The notes below the pieces were generated by a model. It was not told the origin of the DNA. It searched no databases and saw nothing but the letters and a program-made list of their open reading frames with translations. Made by a program: the position numbers and the translations under genes. Below, in pieces: positions 16,254 through 24,308 of a stretch of DNA of 57,004 nucleotides (position 1 is the first letter of the stretch; every line of letters starts with the position of its first letter). The stretch covers positions 1 through 57,004 of the forward strand of contig JAJNBG010000035.1 in the NCBI GenBank assembly GCA_021155905.1, read 5' to 3'. The DNA is from Bacteroidota bacterium. GTDB lineage: Bacteria > Bacteroidota > Bacteroidia > B-17B0 > Aurantibacillaceae.

Positions 16254-17717
16254 TTAATCGTATTTATATTTAATAAACCAGCGTTTATTAAATGTGAAGC
16301 CTAATACCAGGCGCACATAATCTTCCTGCAACAGGTTATTAGTCATCGTTCCCATTTTACCATATTGCGCAGATATATTAACCATTGCAACATCGTCAAA
16401 ACGCCCAATTCCAACAGGTAAGCCCAGTCCTGCAGAAACAAAATAATTGCTGATAGCGGTATTTTTAAGATCTAAATAACCATCGGAATAAGAAACGCCC
16501 AAACGGTAATGAATGCGTCTGATGTAATTAGCAGTACCATAGGCTAATTTATTCGGCACAAAATTTAAACCGGCAGATACACGGTAACTGTTTTTAAAAT
16601 CAACGCTTGGTGTATCAAAATATTTAAATCCGCTCCAGTTGGTTGTGGCGGCATCCATTAATACCGTTAATTTCTCTCCTTTTTTTACTGAGAATCCCAA
16701 TCCCATTTCTAAAGGCAAAGTAATTGTTCCGGGATTATCCTGAGAATTAAGAACGGTATCTTTTGGACGTTCAACCCCAAAACCATCCAATGAGTAATTG
16801 TAAATAATGTTGCTTTGTTTTGCCTGAATGCCCATTGGGGTGTTTACATAAGCGCCGATTCCAATTTTTATTTTTTCTTTGAGTAGACGATGTTGTCCCT
16901 TTGATTTCACTGAATCAATTGTGAAATGAGTTTGTAAGCCCCCGTTAAAAGTAAAATCATTGACCTGAACCGAACGTTGTCTTCTTGAATTATAATAAAC
17001 GATACTTCCCGGATAAATCACATCTGTTACCTGGTTAATGGTTCCGAATAAATAGTTTCCGGTTAAGCCAATGGATAATTCGGATAACAATTGTTTCCCG
17101 AATTTTTTGCGTTTGTATTTAGCGGTCTGGTTGTATTTAATCATCGTGTCCGCTTCGGCCGAATTATAAAATTTCCAGATCTGGTTTTTGAAAGGTTTTA
17201 CCCCCGCACCTAAAAAAGCTTTGTTGATTCCGCCATCTCCCTGGAAAACATAGGTCATAGTTCCGATGCTGGCATTTTCCTGCGTAGACGTAATTTTGTA
17301 TCCAACGGTACTGTATGGCATAATACCAAAGGCTGCTCCCCCGAAACGCTTCAACGGAAATCCGACGGATCCGTAAGAAAAATTGGTATTCTTTTTTTTG
17401 ATAGAAGTTGTTTCGCTGCTGATTTTAGTAAATTGAGATTGTCCGCCAAGTTCAAAAATACTCAATCGGATGCCTGCTAAGCCCGCCGGATTTGCCGTGT
17501 TAATCGTAAATGGGGCAATCGTATCCTGATGATAGGCAATAAATGAACCGCCCATGGCTGCCGGTGTCGCAAAAGTCTGAAGATTCAATTCACCAATTCC
17601 GTATCGGGAATATGGACTTGAGGTTAAGATCTGTGCAAACGAAACGGAGCCCAAACATAAAAATATGAAAGCAAGTAAAGTGGATTTCAGGAATGAAGTA
17701 TAGCTATGTATTTGCAA
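16254..17717 (-). CDS. Outer-membrane beta-barrel protein of the coaX-lptC cluster
   Basis: 487 residues with a signal peptide ending SVSFAQ (cleavage near 29), then SSPYSRYGIGELNLQTFATP, a conserved opening in a Bacteroidota-specific outer-membrane protein family, and alternating amphipathic strands to the C-terminus, which ends in an aromatic-rich RWFIKYKYD strand. The general look is of a FadL/PorV-like barrel, but I cannot assign a cargo. The start is a TTG at 17717, overlapping the coaX stop by 14 nt; no ATG exists before the mature part of the protein. Its location between coaX and lptC suggests an envelope-biogenesis role. Confidence 0.8.
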   Translation of the reverse strand: MQIHSYTSFLKSTLLAFIFLCLGSVSFAQILTSSPYSRYGIGELNLQTFATPAAMGGSFIAYHQDTIAPFTINTANPAGLAGIRLSIFELGGQSQFTKISSETTSIKKKNTNFSYGSVGFPLKRFGGAAFGIMPYSTVGYKITSTQENASIGTMTYVFQGDGGINKAFLGAGVKPFKNQIWKFYNSAEADTMIKYNQTAKYKRKKFGKQLLSELSIGLTGNYLFGTINQVTDVIYPGSIVYYNSRRQRSVQVNDFTFNGGLQTHFTIDSVKSKGQHRLLKEKIKIGIGAYVNTPMGIQAKQSNIIYNYSLDGFGVERPKDTVLNSQDNPGTITLPLEMGLGFSVKKGEKLTVLMDAATTNWSGFKYFDTPSVDFKNSYRVSAGLNFVPNKLAYGTANYIRRIHYRLGVSYSDGYLDLKNTAISNYFVSAGLGLPVGIGRFDDVAMVNISAQYGKMGTMTNNLLQEDYVRLVLGFTFNKRWFIKYKYD

Positions 17718-18432
17718 GATTGTAATTTAAAATATCGTTAAGGCCTTTCAGAACTAAATTTTGGTGGGCAAATATGCTATTTTTTAACCGTTTCGCCAAG
17801 TATTCACTATCGCCACCTGTTAAAAGAACTAAAATTTTCGGAAATTGGATTTTATACTGATCGATAAGGCCGTCGATTTCAGCAACGGTCCCATTAACCA
17901 CTCCTGATAAAATCGAATGTTGAGTGCTGGTGCCAATTAATTCAATTGGCTCTTCGCTTAATCCAATCAATGGCAATTTGCTCGTATGTTCATGTAACGA
18001 TTTGAATCTCATCTGTATCCCCGGAGATATGCCGCCCCCTAAATACTCATTTTTTGCATTGGTGAAGTTGTATTTAATGCAGGTGCCGGCATCGATCACC
18101 AACACGTCACTATCCGGTTGCAAAAAATAAGCGGCTACCGATGCTGAAATCCGGTCCGACCCAAGCGTAGAAACCGAATGATATAAATTACTCAGAGGAA
18201 TTTTGGTGGTGGATGTAAATAAAAGAGTAGGAGCATAGGCCTTTAGGGACCGGTAAAAATCCTCAAGTTTATCGACCACGCTGCCCACAATGATTTGTTG
18301 TGCATTTTGTAATAACGAGTTATCTTCCAGTAATTCATCTACGGATTCATATATTTTCAGGTCTTCCAGAAGATCTTCCTTATATAAGGCAGCTTTTACG
18401 CGGGTATTTCCTATATCAATAACCAGGTTCAT
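17704..18432 (-). CDS. coaX: Type III pantothenate kinase
   Basis: A 242-residue ASKHA-fold kinase that phosphorylates pantothenate in the first step of coenzyme A synthesis. The phosphate-1 motif DIGNTRVK is at residues 6-13, the GSDR loop at 91-94 and the phosphate-2 motif DAGTC at 114-118, followed by YLGGGISPGIQMRF. All expected catalytic Asp residues are present. The length is normal. It is the first gene of the operon running to ppiD; the intergenic region to the divergent tRNA-Phe promoter is only about 65 nt. Confidence 0.95.
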   Translation of the reverse strand: MNLVIDIGNTRVKAALYKEDLLEDLKIYESVDELLEDNSLLQNAQQIIVGSVVDKLEDFYRSLKAYAPTLLFTSTTKIPLSNLYHSVSTLGSDRISASVAAYFLQPDSDVLVIDAGTCIKYNFTNAKNEYLGGGISPGIQMRFKSLHEHTSKLPLIGLSEEPIELIGTSTQHSILSGVVNGTVAEIDGLIDQYKIQFPKILVLLTGGDSEYLAKRLKNSIFAHQNLVLKGLNDILNYNLANT

Positions 18433-18497
18433 GATGGATAAAAGTAAGTAAATACTAATTATTCCTTGTTTCTATTTAAGATTTTTTAATATTTGTT

Positions 18498-18526
18498 TTG
18501 CATTATAAATAATTCTCTTAAATTTG
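18498..18526 (+). promoter_or_regulatory. Bacteroidota-type promoter of tRNA-Phe
   Basis: A TTG at 18498-18500 (-33 element) and a perfect TAnnTTTG (TAAATTTG, 18519-18526; -7 element), 18 nt apart. Transcription should begin around 18531-18535, a few bases before the tRNA. It is the only promoter I see for the glycosyltransferase that follows. Confidence 0.85.
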
Positions 18527-18541
18527 CAGCCCGAATACGTT

Positions 18542-18614
18542 GGTACCTTAGCTCAGTCGGTAGAGCAACAGACTGAAAATCTGTGTGTCCCTGGTTCGAT
18601 TCCTGGAGGTATAA
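18542..18614 (+). tRNA. tRNA-Phe (GAA)
   Basis: A 73-nt cloverleaf: acceptor GGTACCT, D arm GCTC...GAGC, anticodon stem ACAGA/TCTGT with loop CTGAAAA (anticodon GAA), T loop TTCGATT, no encoded CCA. Two features are imperfect. The T stem CCTGG/CCTGG has a T-T mismatch in the middle, and the acceptor end reads AGGTATA, so position 1-72 is G-A and 2-71 is G-T, where AGGTACC would pair perfectly. The discriminator base A73 is also the A of the ATG of the next gene. It may be a functional tRNA with a weak acceptor end or a copy that has been altered by its neighbour. Confidence 0.82.
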
Positions 18615-19837
18615 TGATAGGAACGGTTTGGCCGGAACCGGGATCCTCCGCTGCCGGAAGCCGTACTCTGCAATTGATAGAGCAGTTTCAAAAACAGAAC
18701 TGGAAAATCACTTTTGCCTGCGGCGCTGCGGATAGCGATCACATGATCAACTTTGATGCCTATGCTATTGATAAAGTTACCATTGAATTGAACAATAACA
18801 GTTTTGATGAGTTCATTAAGAAGCTGCAGCCTGATATAGTTTTATTCGACCGCTTTATGATGGAGGAACAGTTTGGATGGCGTGTCGCCGAAAATTGTCC
18901 GGATGCTTTGAGGTTATTGGACACAATTGACTTACATTGTCTACGACTGGCGAGGCAAACAGCCTTTAGAGAAAAAAGAAGTTTTACCAATGAGGATTTA
19001 TTCAGTGATGTTGCCAAACGTGAGATCGCGAGTATCTACCGATGTGATTGTACAATCATGATTTCAACTTATGAAATGGATTTATTACAGAACCATTTTA
19101 AAATAGCGCCGGGGCTCTTGCATTACACGCCTTTTTTACTGGAACCAATAACAGAAGATGATATACACACATGGCCTTTACTTCAAGATAGAAAACATTT
19201 TGTAACGATTGGTAATTTCCTGCATGAACCTAATTGGAATGGCGTCTTGTTTTTAAAGGAAGAAATCTGGCCATTGATTCGCAAAGAACTGCCTCAGGCT
19301 GAGTTGCATGTTTATGGTGCTTACGCATCACCAAAAGTTAACCAGTTGCATCAGCCCAAAGAAGGATTTTTTATCAAGGGAAGAGCGGTGAGTGCCAAAG
19401 AAGTTATGTTGGATGCCCGAATATGTTTAGCGCCCCTACGATTTGGCGCAGGCCTTAAAGGTAAATTGATTGAGGCGATGGAATGCGGCACGCCAAGTGT
19501 TACCACTACTATCGGCGCCGAGGGCATGCATGGAGATTTAGATTGGGCTGGTGTGGTAGCTAATGACCTGACCGATTTTGTAAAGGGTGCAGTCAATTTA
19601 TATTCCGATAGAGAGGCGTGGTTAGTTGCTCAAAAGCAAGGAGTGAAAATCATTAACCAGGTATTCAATAAAGAGTGCCATTCTAAGCTATTGATAGATC
19701 GCATTAAAAGTCTCAATGAAAATTTAACGGAACATCGCCGGAACAATTTTATAGGTGCCATGCTAACGCACCATACAATTTCCGGTACTAAATATATGTC
19801 GCGATGGATTGAAGAGAAAAATAAAAAGCCCTTGTAA
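18614..19837 (+). CDS. GT4-family glycosyltransferase immediately after tRNA-Phe
   Basis: A 407-residue GT-B fold glycosyltransferase. The N-terminal acceptor domain opens MIGTVWPEPGSSAAGSRTLQ, and the C-terminal donor domain has the group 1 pattern RFGAGLKGKLIEAMECGTPS followed by TTTIGAEGMHG (about 275-310), with NFLHEPNWNGVLFLKE as the domain boundary. It should transfer a sugar from a nucleotide-activated donor in the cytosol. The ATG at 18614 starts on the last base of the tRNA; the frame continues open upstream through the tRNA, but that part is tRNA, not protein. The GGAGGT of the tRNA acceptor and T arm (18605-18610) could act as a Shine-Dalgarno site with a short 3-nt spacing. Confidence 0.88.
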   Translation: MIGTVWPEPGSSAAGSRTLQLIEQFQKQNWKITFACGAADSDHMINFDAYAIDKVTIELNNNSFDEFIKKLQPDIVLFDRFMMEEQFGWRVAENCPDALRLLDTIDLHCLRLARQTAFREKRSFTNEDLFSDVAKREIASIYRCDCTIMISTYEMDLLQNHFKIAPGLLHYTPFLLEPITEDDIHTWPLLQDRKHFVTIGNFLHEPNWNGVLFLKEEIWPLIRKELPQAELHVYGAYASPKVNQLHQPKEGFFIKGRAVSAKEVMLDARICLAPLRFGAGLKGKLIEAMECGTPSVTTTIGAEGMHGDLDWAGVVANDLTDFVKGAVNLYSDREAWLVAQKQGVKIINQVFNKECHSKLLIDRIKSLNENLTEHRRNNFIGAMLTHHTISGTKYMSRWIEEKNKKPL

Positions 19838-19855
19838 CAATTAAAAGGGCTTTTT
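19823..19855. terminator. Bidirectional terminator between convergent genes
   Basis: Stem AAAAGCCCTT / AAGGGCTTTT around a 12-nt loop; the left arm overlaps the last codons of the glycosyltransferase gene, and the T and A runs let it serve the minus-strand BI-1 gene as well. Confidence 0.85.
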
Positions 19856-19876
19856 CTATACGGATAGAATTACTGA

Positions 19877-20611
19877 TTAGTTTCTTTTTCCAAAGATATT
19901 CAATAAGGCCATAAATAAATTAATGAAATCCAGGTAAAGGTTTAATGCACCCATTAAGGCTATTTTCTTAAATGATTCTGAACCATCATTTTCCTGGATC
20001 ATCGCTTTTATTTTTTGCATGTCATAAGCCGTTAAACCGGTGAAAATAACAACTGCTAAAATGCTGATGATATAACCCATCTGGCTGCTGCCAACAAAAT
20101 AATTAATGATAGATGCAATGAAGATCCCCACCAAACCTATAGATAGGATGCTTCCTAATTTGGTGAGATCTGTATTCGTAAAATAACCTACGCCGGCCAT
20201 CACGCCAAATAAAGCACAGGTTGATAAGAACACGTTAACAATAGACCCAATCTGGTAAATGATAAAAATGTAGCTTAAGCTTACTCCGAATAAAATAGAG
20301 AACCCAATGAAAAAAGCAGCAAGCATGCTAAAGGATAATTTTCTGTATCCCGCACCAAGCCCTATTAACATTAATAACGGCGCAAAAGTAATGATGTGTC
20401 CCAGCATTGATTTTTTAACGTAGCCGTCCGGTTCAACATTAATCATCAAATCAAACAAGCTTGGAATAAAGGCAAATGAAAGAGAAGCAATAGTAGTTAA
20501 TACCATTCCGATGAACATCCAGATAAAAACTGACGCCAGTAAATTCTTTTGGTTTACAATGGTTGCGCTTTCAATGTTATCAAGATTTGTTTTTCTGAAA
20601 TTTGTTTCCAT
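19877..20611 (-). CDS. BI-1/YccA-YetJ family membrane protein
   Basis: A 244-residue integral membrane protein with seven hydrophobic segments, the typical topology of the Bax inhibitor-1 (TMBIM, UPF0005) family. The sixth segment ends in FTGLTAYDMQKIK and the seventh holds ALNLYLDFINLFMALLNIFG; Asp in each of these forms the pair that gates the calcium leak pore of the Bacillus homologue YetJ. Bacterial members are thought to leak Ca2+ or protons or to interact with FtsH-type proteolysis. The gene is monocistronic, between a terminator and the TonB receptor gene. Confidence 0.9.
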   Translation of the reverse strand: METNFRKTNLDNIESATIVNQKNLLASVFIWMFIGMVLTTIASLSFAFIPSLFDLMINVEPDGYVKKSMLGHIITFAPLLMLIGLGAGYRKLSFSMLAAFFIGFSILFGVSLSYIFIIYQIGSIVNVFLSTCALFGVMAGVGYFTNTDLTKLGSILSIGLVGIFIASIINYFVGSSQMGYIISILAVVIFTGLTAYDMQKIKAMIQENDGSESFKKIALMGALNLYLDFINLFMALLNIFGKRN

Positions 20612-20683
20612 AGTTATATATTTTTTGAGTGTAAAGATACAGAATTTTACAGCCGGGACTTATAAAATTTGCTAAAAACGGGT

Positions 20684-23041
20684 TTATATTCTTACCATTA
20701 ACTGAACCAGGAACATTCGTGGCGGACGAACATCGCCCGGTCTTAAACAGTATTCTGCGTTGCCTACATTGTTTACAATAAAGGAAGCTTTTAATTCTTT
20801 CGATACCTGGTAGGATATCCTTAGATCATGAACCCAATCACCACCAACTCTTTGTGTCCGGTAAGATTTTAAACCGGGTAACACATAAGTTGAAGGGATG
20901 TTATCCCAGTTAACTCCCGCCGGGATGTCGTTGTATTCATGTAATATACTTTGAACGAATCTCCTGTCAATATTTTCCATATAACTGTAGTACCTGACAC
21001 TCCATCCTACAGATAACTTTTTATAATCTAACTGAAGGTCTGATTTGAATAGATGCCTGTTTCTGTATTTCAGAATATTCACGCCCTCCAGCCCCAAGGT
21101 ATCTTTGTTTGTATCAAAACCTAAATAGGTTGGATTAGTAAAGGTGTAACCAACTAAAGTCGTAACGTTAACAGGGCCCATTTTTCCAGTACCGGTCACG
21201 GATGCATCCACGCCATTAATTTGAGCGCCACCCACATTTTGAGATTTAAACCCGGCGTGTTCCTGGTCCAGGTAAAACAAGCCTGTTTTCGGCCCGTAAA
21301 TATCAAATGTAAATTCCACCATATCCTGGTATTCTGTCCAGAAACCGGCGATATCTAAATAGCCTTTGAAATTAAGAATCTGGAATCCCTGTTTAACACC
21401 TATTTCAGCACTCCATCCGCGTTCGGGTTGCAAGTTCTGATTTGGATAAACTTTTAAAGCACTTACACTGGTACTGACATATTTCTCGGCTATCGTTGGA
21501 AATCTATACCCTTGACCGTAAGAGGCACGTAAAAATGTATATTCAAATAAATGATAATTTACACCAGCTCTAAAAACAGGTTGAAAGGGTAAATTATTAA
21601 TTTTTGAGTTCACATATCCCCGGGTGTAGGAAGTGTCAATGCGATTATACTCCCCACGTATTCCAACAGAAGTAGTCAGTTTTTTGTATTTGTAATCAAA
21701 CTGCGCATAACCCGCATAATTTTTTCCTGTGTGTCTTCCGTATAAAGAGTCTGCTATAACCTGCTGTTCCATATAAACGGCACCATAAGTCATGGTAAAA
21801 TTATTCTTAAACCTTTTCTGGTACTGAAATTCATTATAATACAATTCAGCTCTTGACCCTTGATTTTTGTCGTTAGTGTTATTCGTTAAATAATAACGGG
21901 AACGTAAACTATATTTTCCACCTTTTTTGCTGAAATAAGTAATGAATGGGTCAACGTTGATACGTTGATTTTTAAATTTTTGGATGTTAAGTCCCTGGGG
22001 AATATACACAGAGTCTGAGTTATGCCATAGGAAAAACAAACCGCCTTCAGTTTCCATCATATTTGTATTCAAGCCGATAGATAATCCCTGGATTTTTTTA
22101 AAGTTATACCTTAAATTGACATTGAAGCGTTCCCTCTTTTCTGTTTCCAGGTAACGATATCCATCGTCATTAAAATAATGACCGCCTAAAACAACATCCC
22201 AGTTTTTGATTTTTTGTGAATGAGAAAAATTGATGCCTTTTTGTCTTTGGCTAGTGCCGTTCCACCATTTGTATTTTAATTGTTGTGGTGCATCATAAGT
22301 TGCCCCAAAAATAGAAAAAGTCGTTTGAGGTTTATCTTTGGCATAAGCCGTTCTCATGTTGACAACCCCGTTCATTGCCGAAGACCCAAACAGGGCCGAG
22401 GAAGCTCCTTTAATGACTTCTACCTGTTCTAAATTTTCGAGGGGCAAATAATTCCATTTGATGTCAGCCGCATCTGCACTGATCATGGGCATTTCATCTA
22501 CCAGCATTAATACGCGGGTACCCGCGCCATAGCTATAACCACTTCCCCCACGAATACTGGCTTGTCCGTCGGAAACAACCACCCCAGGAACCTGGTTCAT
22601 GATAATATCCAAACTTTGGGAAGCTTTATTTTCAATGAGTGCCGCTTTGATGACGTCCATACTCACTGTCACATCTGACAGTTTTTGCTCAAATTTTCCG
22701 GCAGAAATAACGACTTCGTCCAATAATTGATTCCCGTTTCCTAATAAAATATCAACAACCGTGGTGTCATTCGGTTTGATAATGATCGTCTCGGAATATT
22801 TTTTGTAGCCAACAAGATCGCATTCAAGCGTGTGCGAACCTTCAGTTGATGAAATGTAAAAGACGCCTTCAATATCTGCTGAAACTCCTTTCGCTTTATC
22901 TAAAACAACCACTGCTCCGGGTAATGATTCATTATTCGATTTGTCACGAACAACCCCTTTTACGACCCCTAAAGTCTGGGCATAAATTTCGCAGGTATAA
23001 AAAAAGACTCCTGTTAAAATATATTTGACATTCTTAATCAT
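20684..23041 (-). CDS. TonB-dependent outer-membrane receptor
   Basis: 785 residues. Signal peptide to about residue 22, then a carboxypeptidase-regulatory-like domain (GVVKGVVRDKSNNESLPGAV, about 25-105), typical of Bacteroidota receptors. The plug domain follows (LDEVVISAGKFEQKL, VPGVVVSDGQASIRGGSGYS, LENLEQVEVIKGASSALFGS) and then a 22-strand barrel ending FLVQLMVRI. The plug's GSSALFGSSAMNGVVNM is the canonical TonB_dep_Rec signature. Substrate unknown; no SusD-like partner is adjacent, so a siderophore, vitamin B12 or metal-type ligand is more likely than a polysaccharide. The size and plug resemble BtuB/CirA-like receptors, but that is only an impression. Confidence 0.93.
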   Translation of the reverse strand: MIKNVKYILTGVFFYTCEIYAQTLGVVKGVVRDKSNNESLPGAVVVLDKAKGVSADIEGVFYISSTEGSHTLECDLVGYKKYSETIIIKPNDTTVVDILLGNGNQLLDEVVISAGKFEQKLSDVTVSMDVIKAALIENKASQSLDIIMNQVPGVVVSDGQASIRGGSGYSYGAGTRVLMLVDEMPMISADAADIKWNYLPLENLEQVEVIKGASSALFGSSAMNGVVNMRTAYAKDKPQTTFSIFGATYDAPQQLKYKWWNGTSQRQKGINFSHSQKIKNWDVVLGGHYFNDDGYRYLETEKRERFNVNLRYNFKKIQGLSIGLNTNMMETEGGLFFLWHNSDSVYIPQGLNIQKFKNQRINVDPFITYFSKKGGKYSLRSRYYLTNNTNDKNQGSRAELYYNEFQYQKRFKNNFTMTYGAVYMEQQVIADSLYGRHTGKNYAGYAQFDYKYKKLTTSVGIRGEYNRIDTSYTRGYVNSKINNLPFQPVFRAGVNYHLFEYTFLRASYGQGYRFPTIAEKYVSTSVSALKVYPNQNLQPERGWSAEIGVKQGFQILNFKGYLDIAGFWTEYQDMVEFTFDIYGPKTGLFYLDQEHAGFKSQNVGGAQINGVDASVTGTGKMGPVNVTTLVGYTFTNPTYLGFDTNKDTLGLEGVNILKYRNRHLFKSDLQLDYKKLSVGWSVRYYSYMENIDRRFVQSILHEYNDIPAGVNWDNIPSTYVLPGLKSYRTQRVGGDWVHDLRISYQVSKELKASFIVNNVGNAEYCLRPGDVRPPRMFLVQLMVRI

Positions 23042-23057
23042 TATCTCGTTATTTTTG
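23025..23057 (+). promoter_or_regulatory. Promoter of dprA
   Basis: TTG at 23025-23027 and TATTTTTG (perfect TAnnTTTG) at 23050-23057, 22 nt apart, with the ATG at 23092. The -33 element lies inside the first codons of the divergent TonB receptor gene. Confidence 0.7.
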
Positions 23058-23091
23058 CGAACACAATATAATAATTAAGAGTTATTCAACA

Positions 23092-24201
23092 ATGTCATCG
23101 GTCGATTTAACATATCAGATAGGATTAACACTTTTGGATGGAGTGGGTGATGTTTTGGCGAAAAATCTGGTGGCTTATTGTGGAAGCGCTGAGCAGGTAT
23201 TTAAAACAGGTAAGGCCCAGTTGGAAAAAATTCCAGGAATCGGGACATATACGTCGAATGCTATTTTCAGAAGTAAAACGGTATTGGAGAGAGCGGAACA
23301 GGAAGTTAGATTCGTTGAAGATAAAAAAATTGAAGCTTTATTTTTCACTGATAAAAATTATCCTCAACGTTTGAAAAATTGTTCGGATAGTCCGATTATG
23401 TTGTATTATAAAGGCAGCACGAACCTTAATGCGGAAAAAATAGTTGCTGTAGTTGGCACGAGAACTCCATCTCTATATGGCAAACTCACAACAGAAAAAT
23501 TAATTGAAGATCTTGTTGAAAGCGGATGTTTGGTAGTGAGCGGTTTGGCATATGGTATTGACATTACGTCTCATAAATCTGCATTGGACCGTGGTTTGGA
23601 TACTGTTGGAGTGTTAGCACATGGCCTGGACAGGGTGTACCCCTCTGCTCACACTACTTATGCAAAACGCATGATCTCTCAGGGAGGTTTGCTCACTGAA
23701 TTTTTAAGTGAGACAAATCCTGACAAAGAAAATTTTCCGAAAAGAAACAGGATTGTAGCTGGTATGTGTGATGCCCTTGTTGTTGTCGAATCTAAACGTG
23801 GTGGTGGAAGTTTAATTACTGCAACGATAGCCAACTCTTATAACAAAGATATTTTTGCTTTTCCTGGAAAAGCCACGGATGTTTTAAGCGAAGGGTGTAA
23901 TGGGTTAATAAAATCCAATCGTGCAAATTTAATTGAAAGCGCTGCAGATCTTCTTTATATGATGAACTGGAATGAAGAAGTGAAGAAGAAGAAAACTACG
24001 CAGATTCCTTTATTAATTGATTTGTCGCCGGAGGAACAGTTGATCATTAATGCGTTCGAGAGTAAAAACCAATTGCATGTGGATGAGATTTGCTATGCAA
24101 CTAATTTCACGATCAGTAAAACATCTACCTATTTATTGCAGCTGGAATTTTCCAATGTAATCAAATCGCTCCCTGGAAAAATCTATCAATTGAATCGTTA
24201 G
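23092..24201 (+). CDS. dprA: DNA-processing protein DprA
   Basis: A 369-residue DprA/Smf. An N-terminal helix-hairpin-helix-like part (GVGDVLAKNLVAYCGSAE, KIPGIGTYTSNAI) precedes the Rossmann-like DprA core: VVGTRTPSLYG, VSGLAYGIDITSHKSAL, GVLAHGLDRVYPS, NFPKRNRIVAGM and VESKRGGGSLITA. A winged-helix domain closes it (about 310-365). DprA protects incoming single-stranded DNA and loads RecA during natural transformation; it occurs in many bacteria that are not known to be competent. Monocistronic. Confidence 0.95.
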   Translation: MSSVDLTYQIGLTLLDGVGDVLAKNLVAYCGSAEQVFKTGKAQLEKIPGIGTYTSNAIFRSKTVLERAEQEVRFVEDKKIEALFFTDKNYPQRLKNCSDSPIMLYYKGSTNLNAEKIVAVVGTRTPSLYGKLTTEKLIEDLVESGCLVVSGLAYGIDITSHKSALDRGLDTVGVLAHGLDRVYPSAHTTYAKRMISQGGLLTEFLSETNPDKENFPKRNRIVAGMCDALVVVESKRGGGSLITATIANSYNKDIFAFPGKATDVLSEGCNGLIKSNRANLIESAADLLYMMNWNEEVKKKKTTQIPLLIDLSPEEQLIINAFESKNQLHVDEICYATNFTISKTSTYLLQLEFSNVIKSLPGKIYQLNR

Positions 24202-24262
24202 AAATCTGCGGAAAAGCTGACATTTCCTACGTTCAACACGGCTAAAAAAAAGATAAGCGCTG

Positions 24263-24293
24263 TTGTATAACACCTAAAAACAGTGTAACTTTA
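24263..24293 (+). promoter_or_regulatory. Promoter of the halogenase-like flavoprotein gene
   Basis: TTG at 24263-24265, 20 nt, then TAACTTTA (seven of eight TAnnTTTG positions) at 24286-24293. With the ATG at 24309 the leader would be about ten bases. Confidence 0.6.
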
Positions 24294-24308
24294 CTCAAAT
24301 TTAAAATT

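Noticed and set aside
18524..18613. N-terminal extension of the glycosyltransferase upstream of 18614
   Set aside because: The frame is open, but the bases form the tRNA-Phe cloverleaf and the -7 promoter element; the encoded peptide resembles no glycosyltransferase N-terminus.
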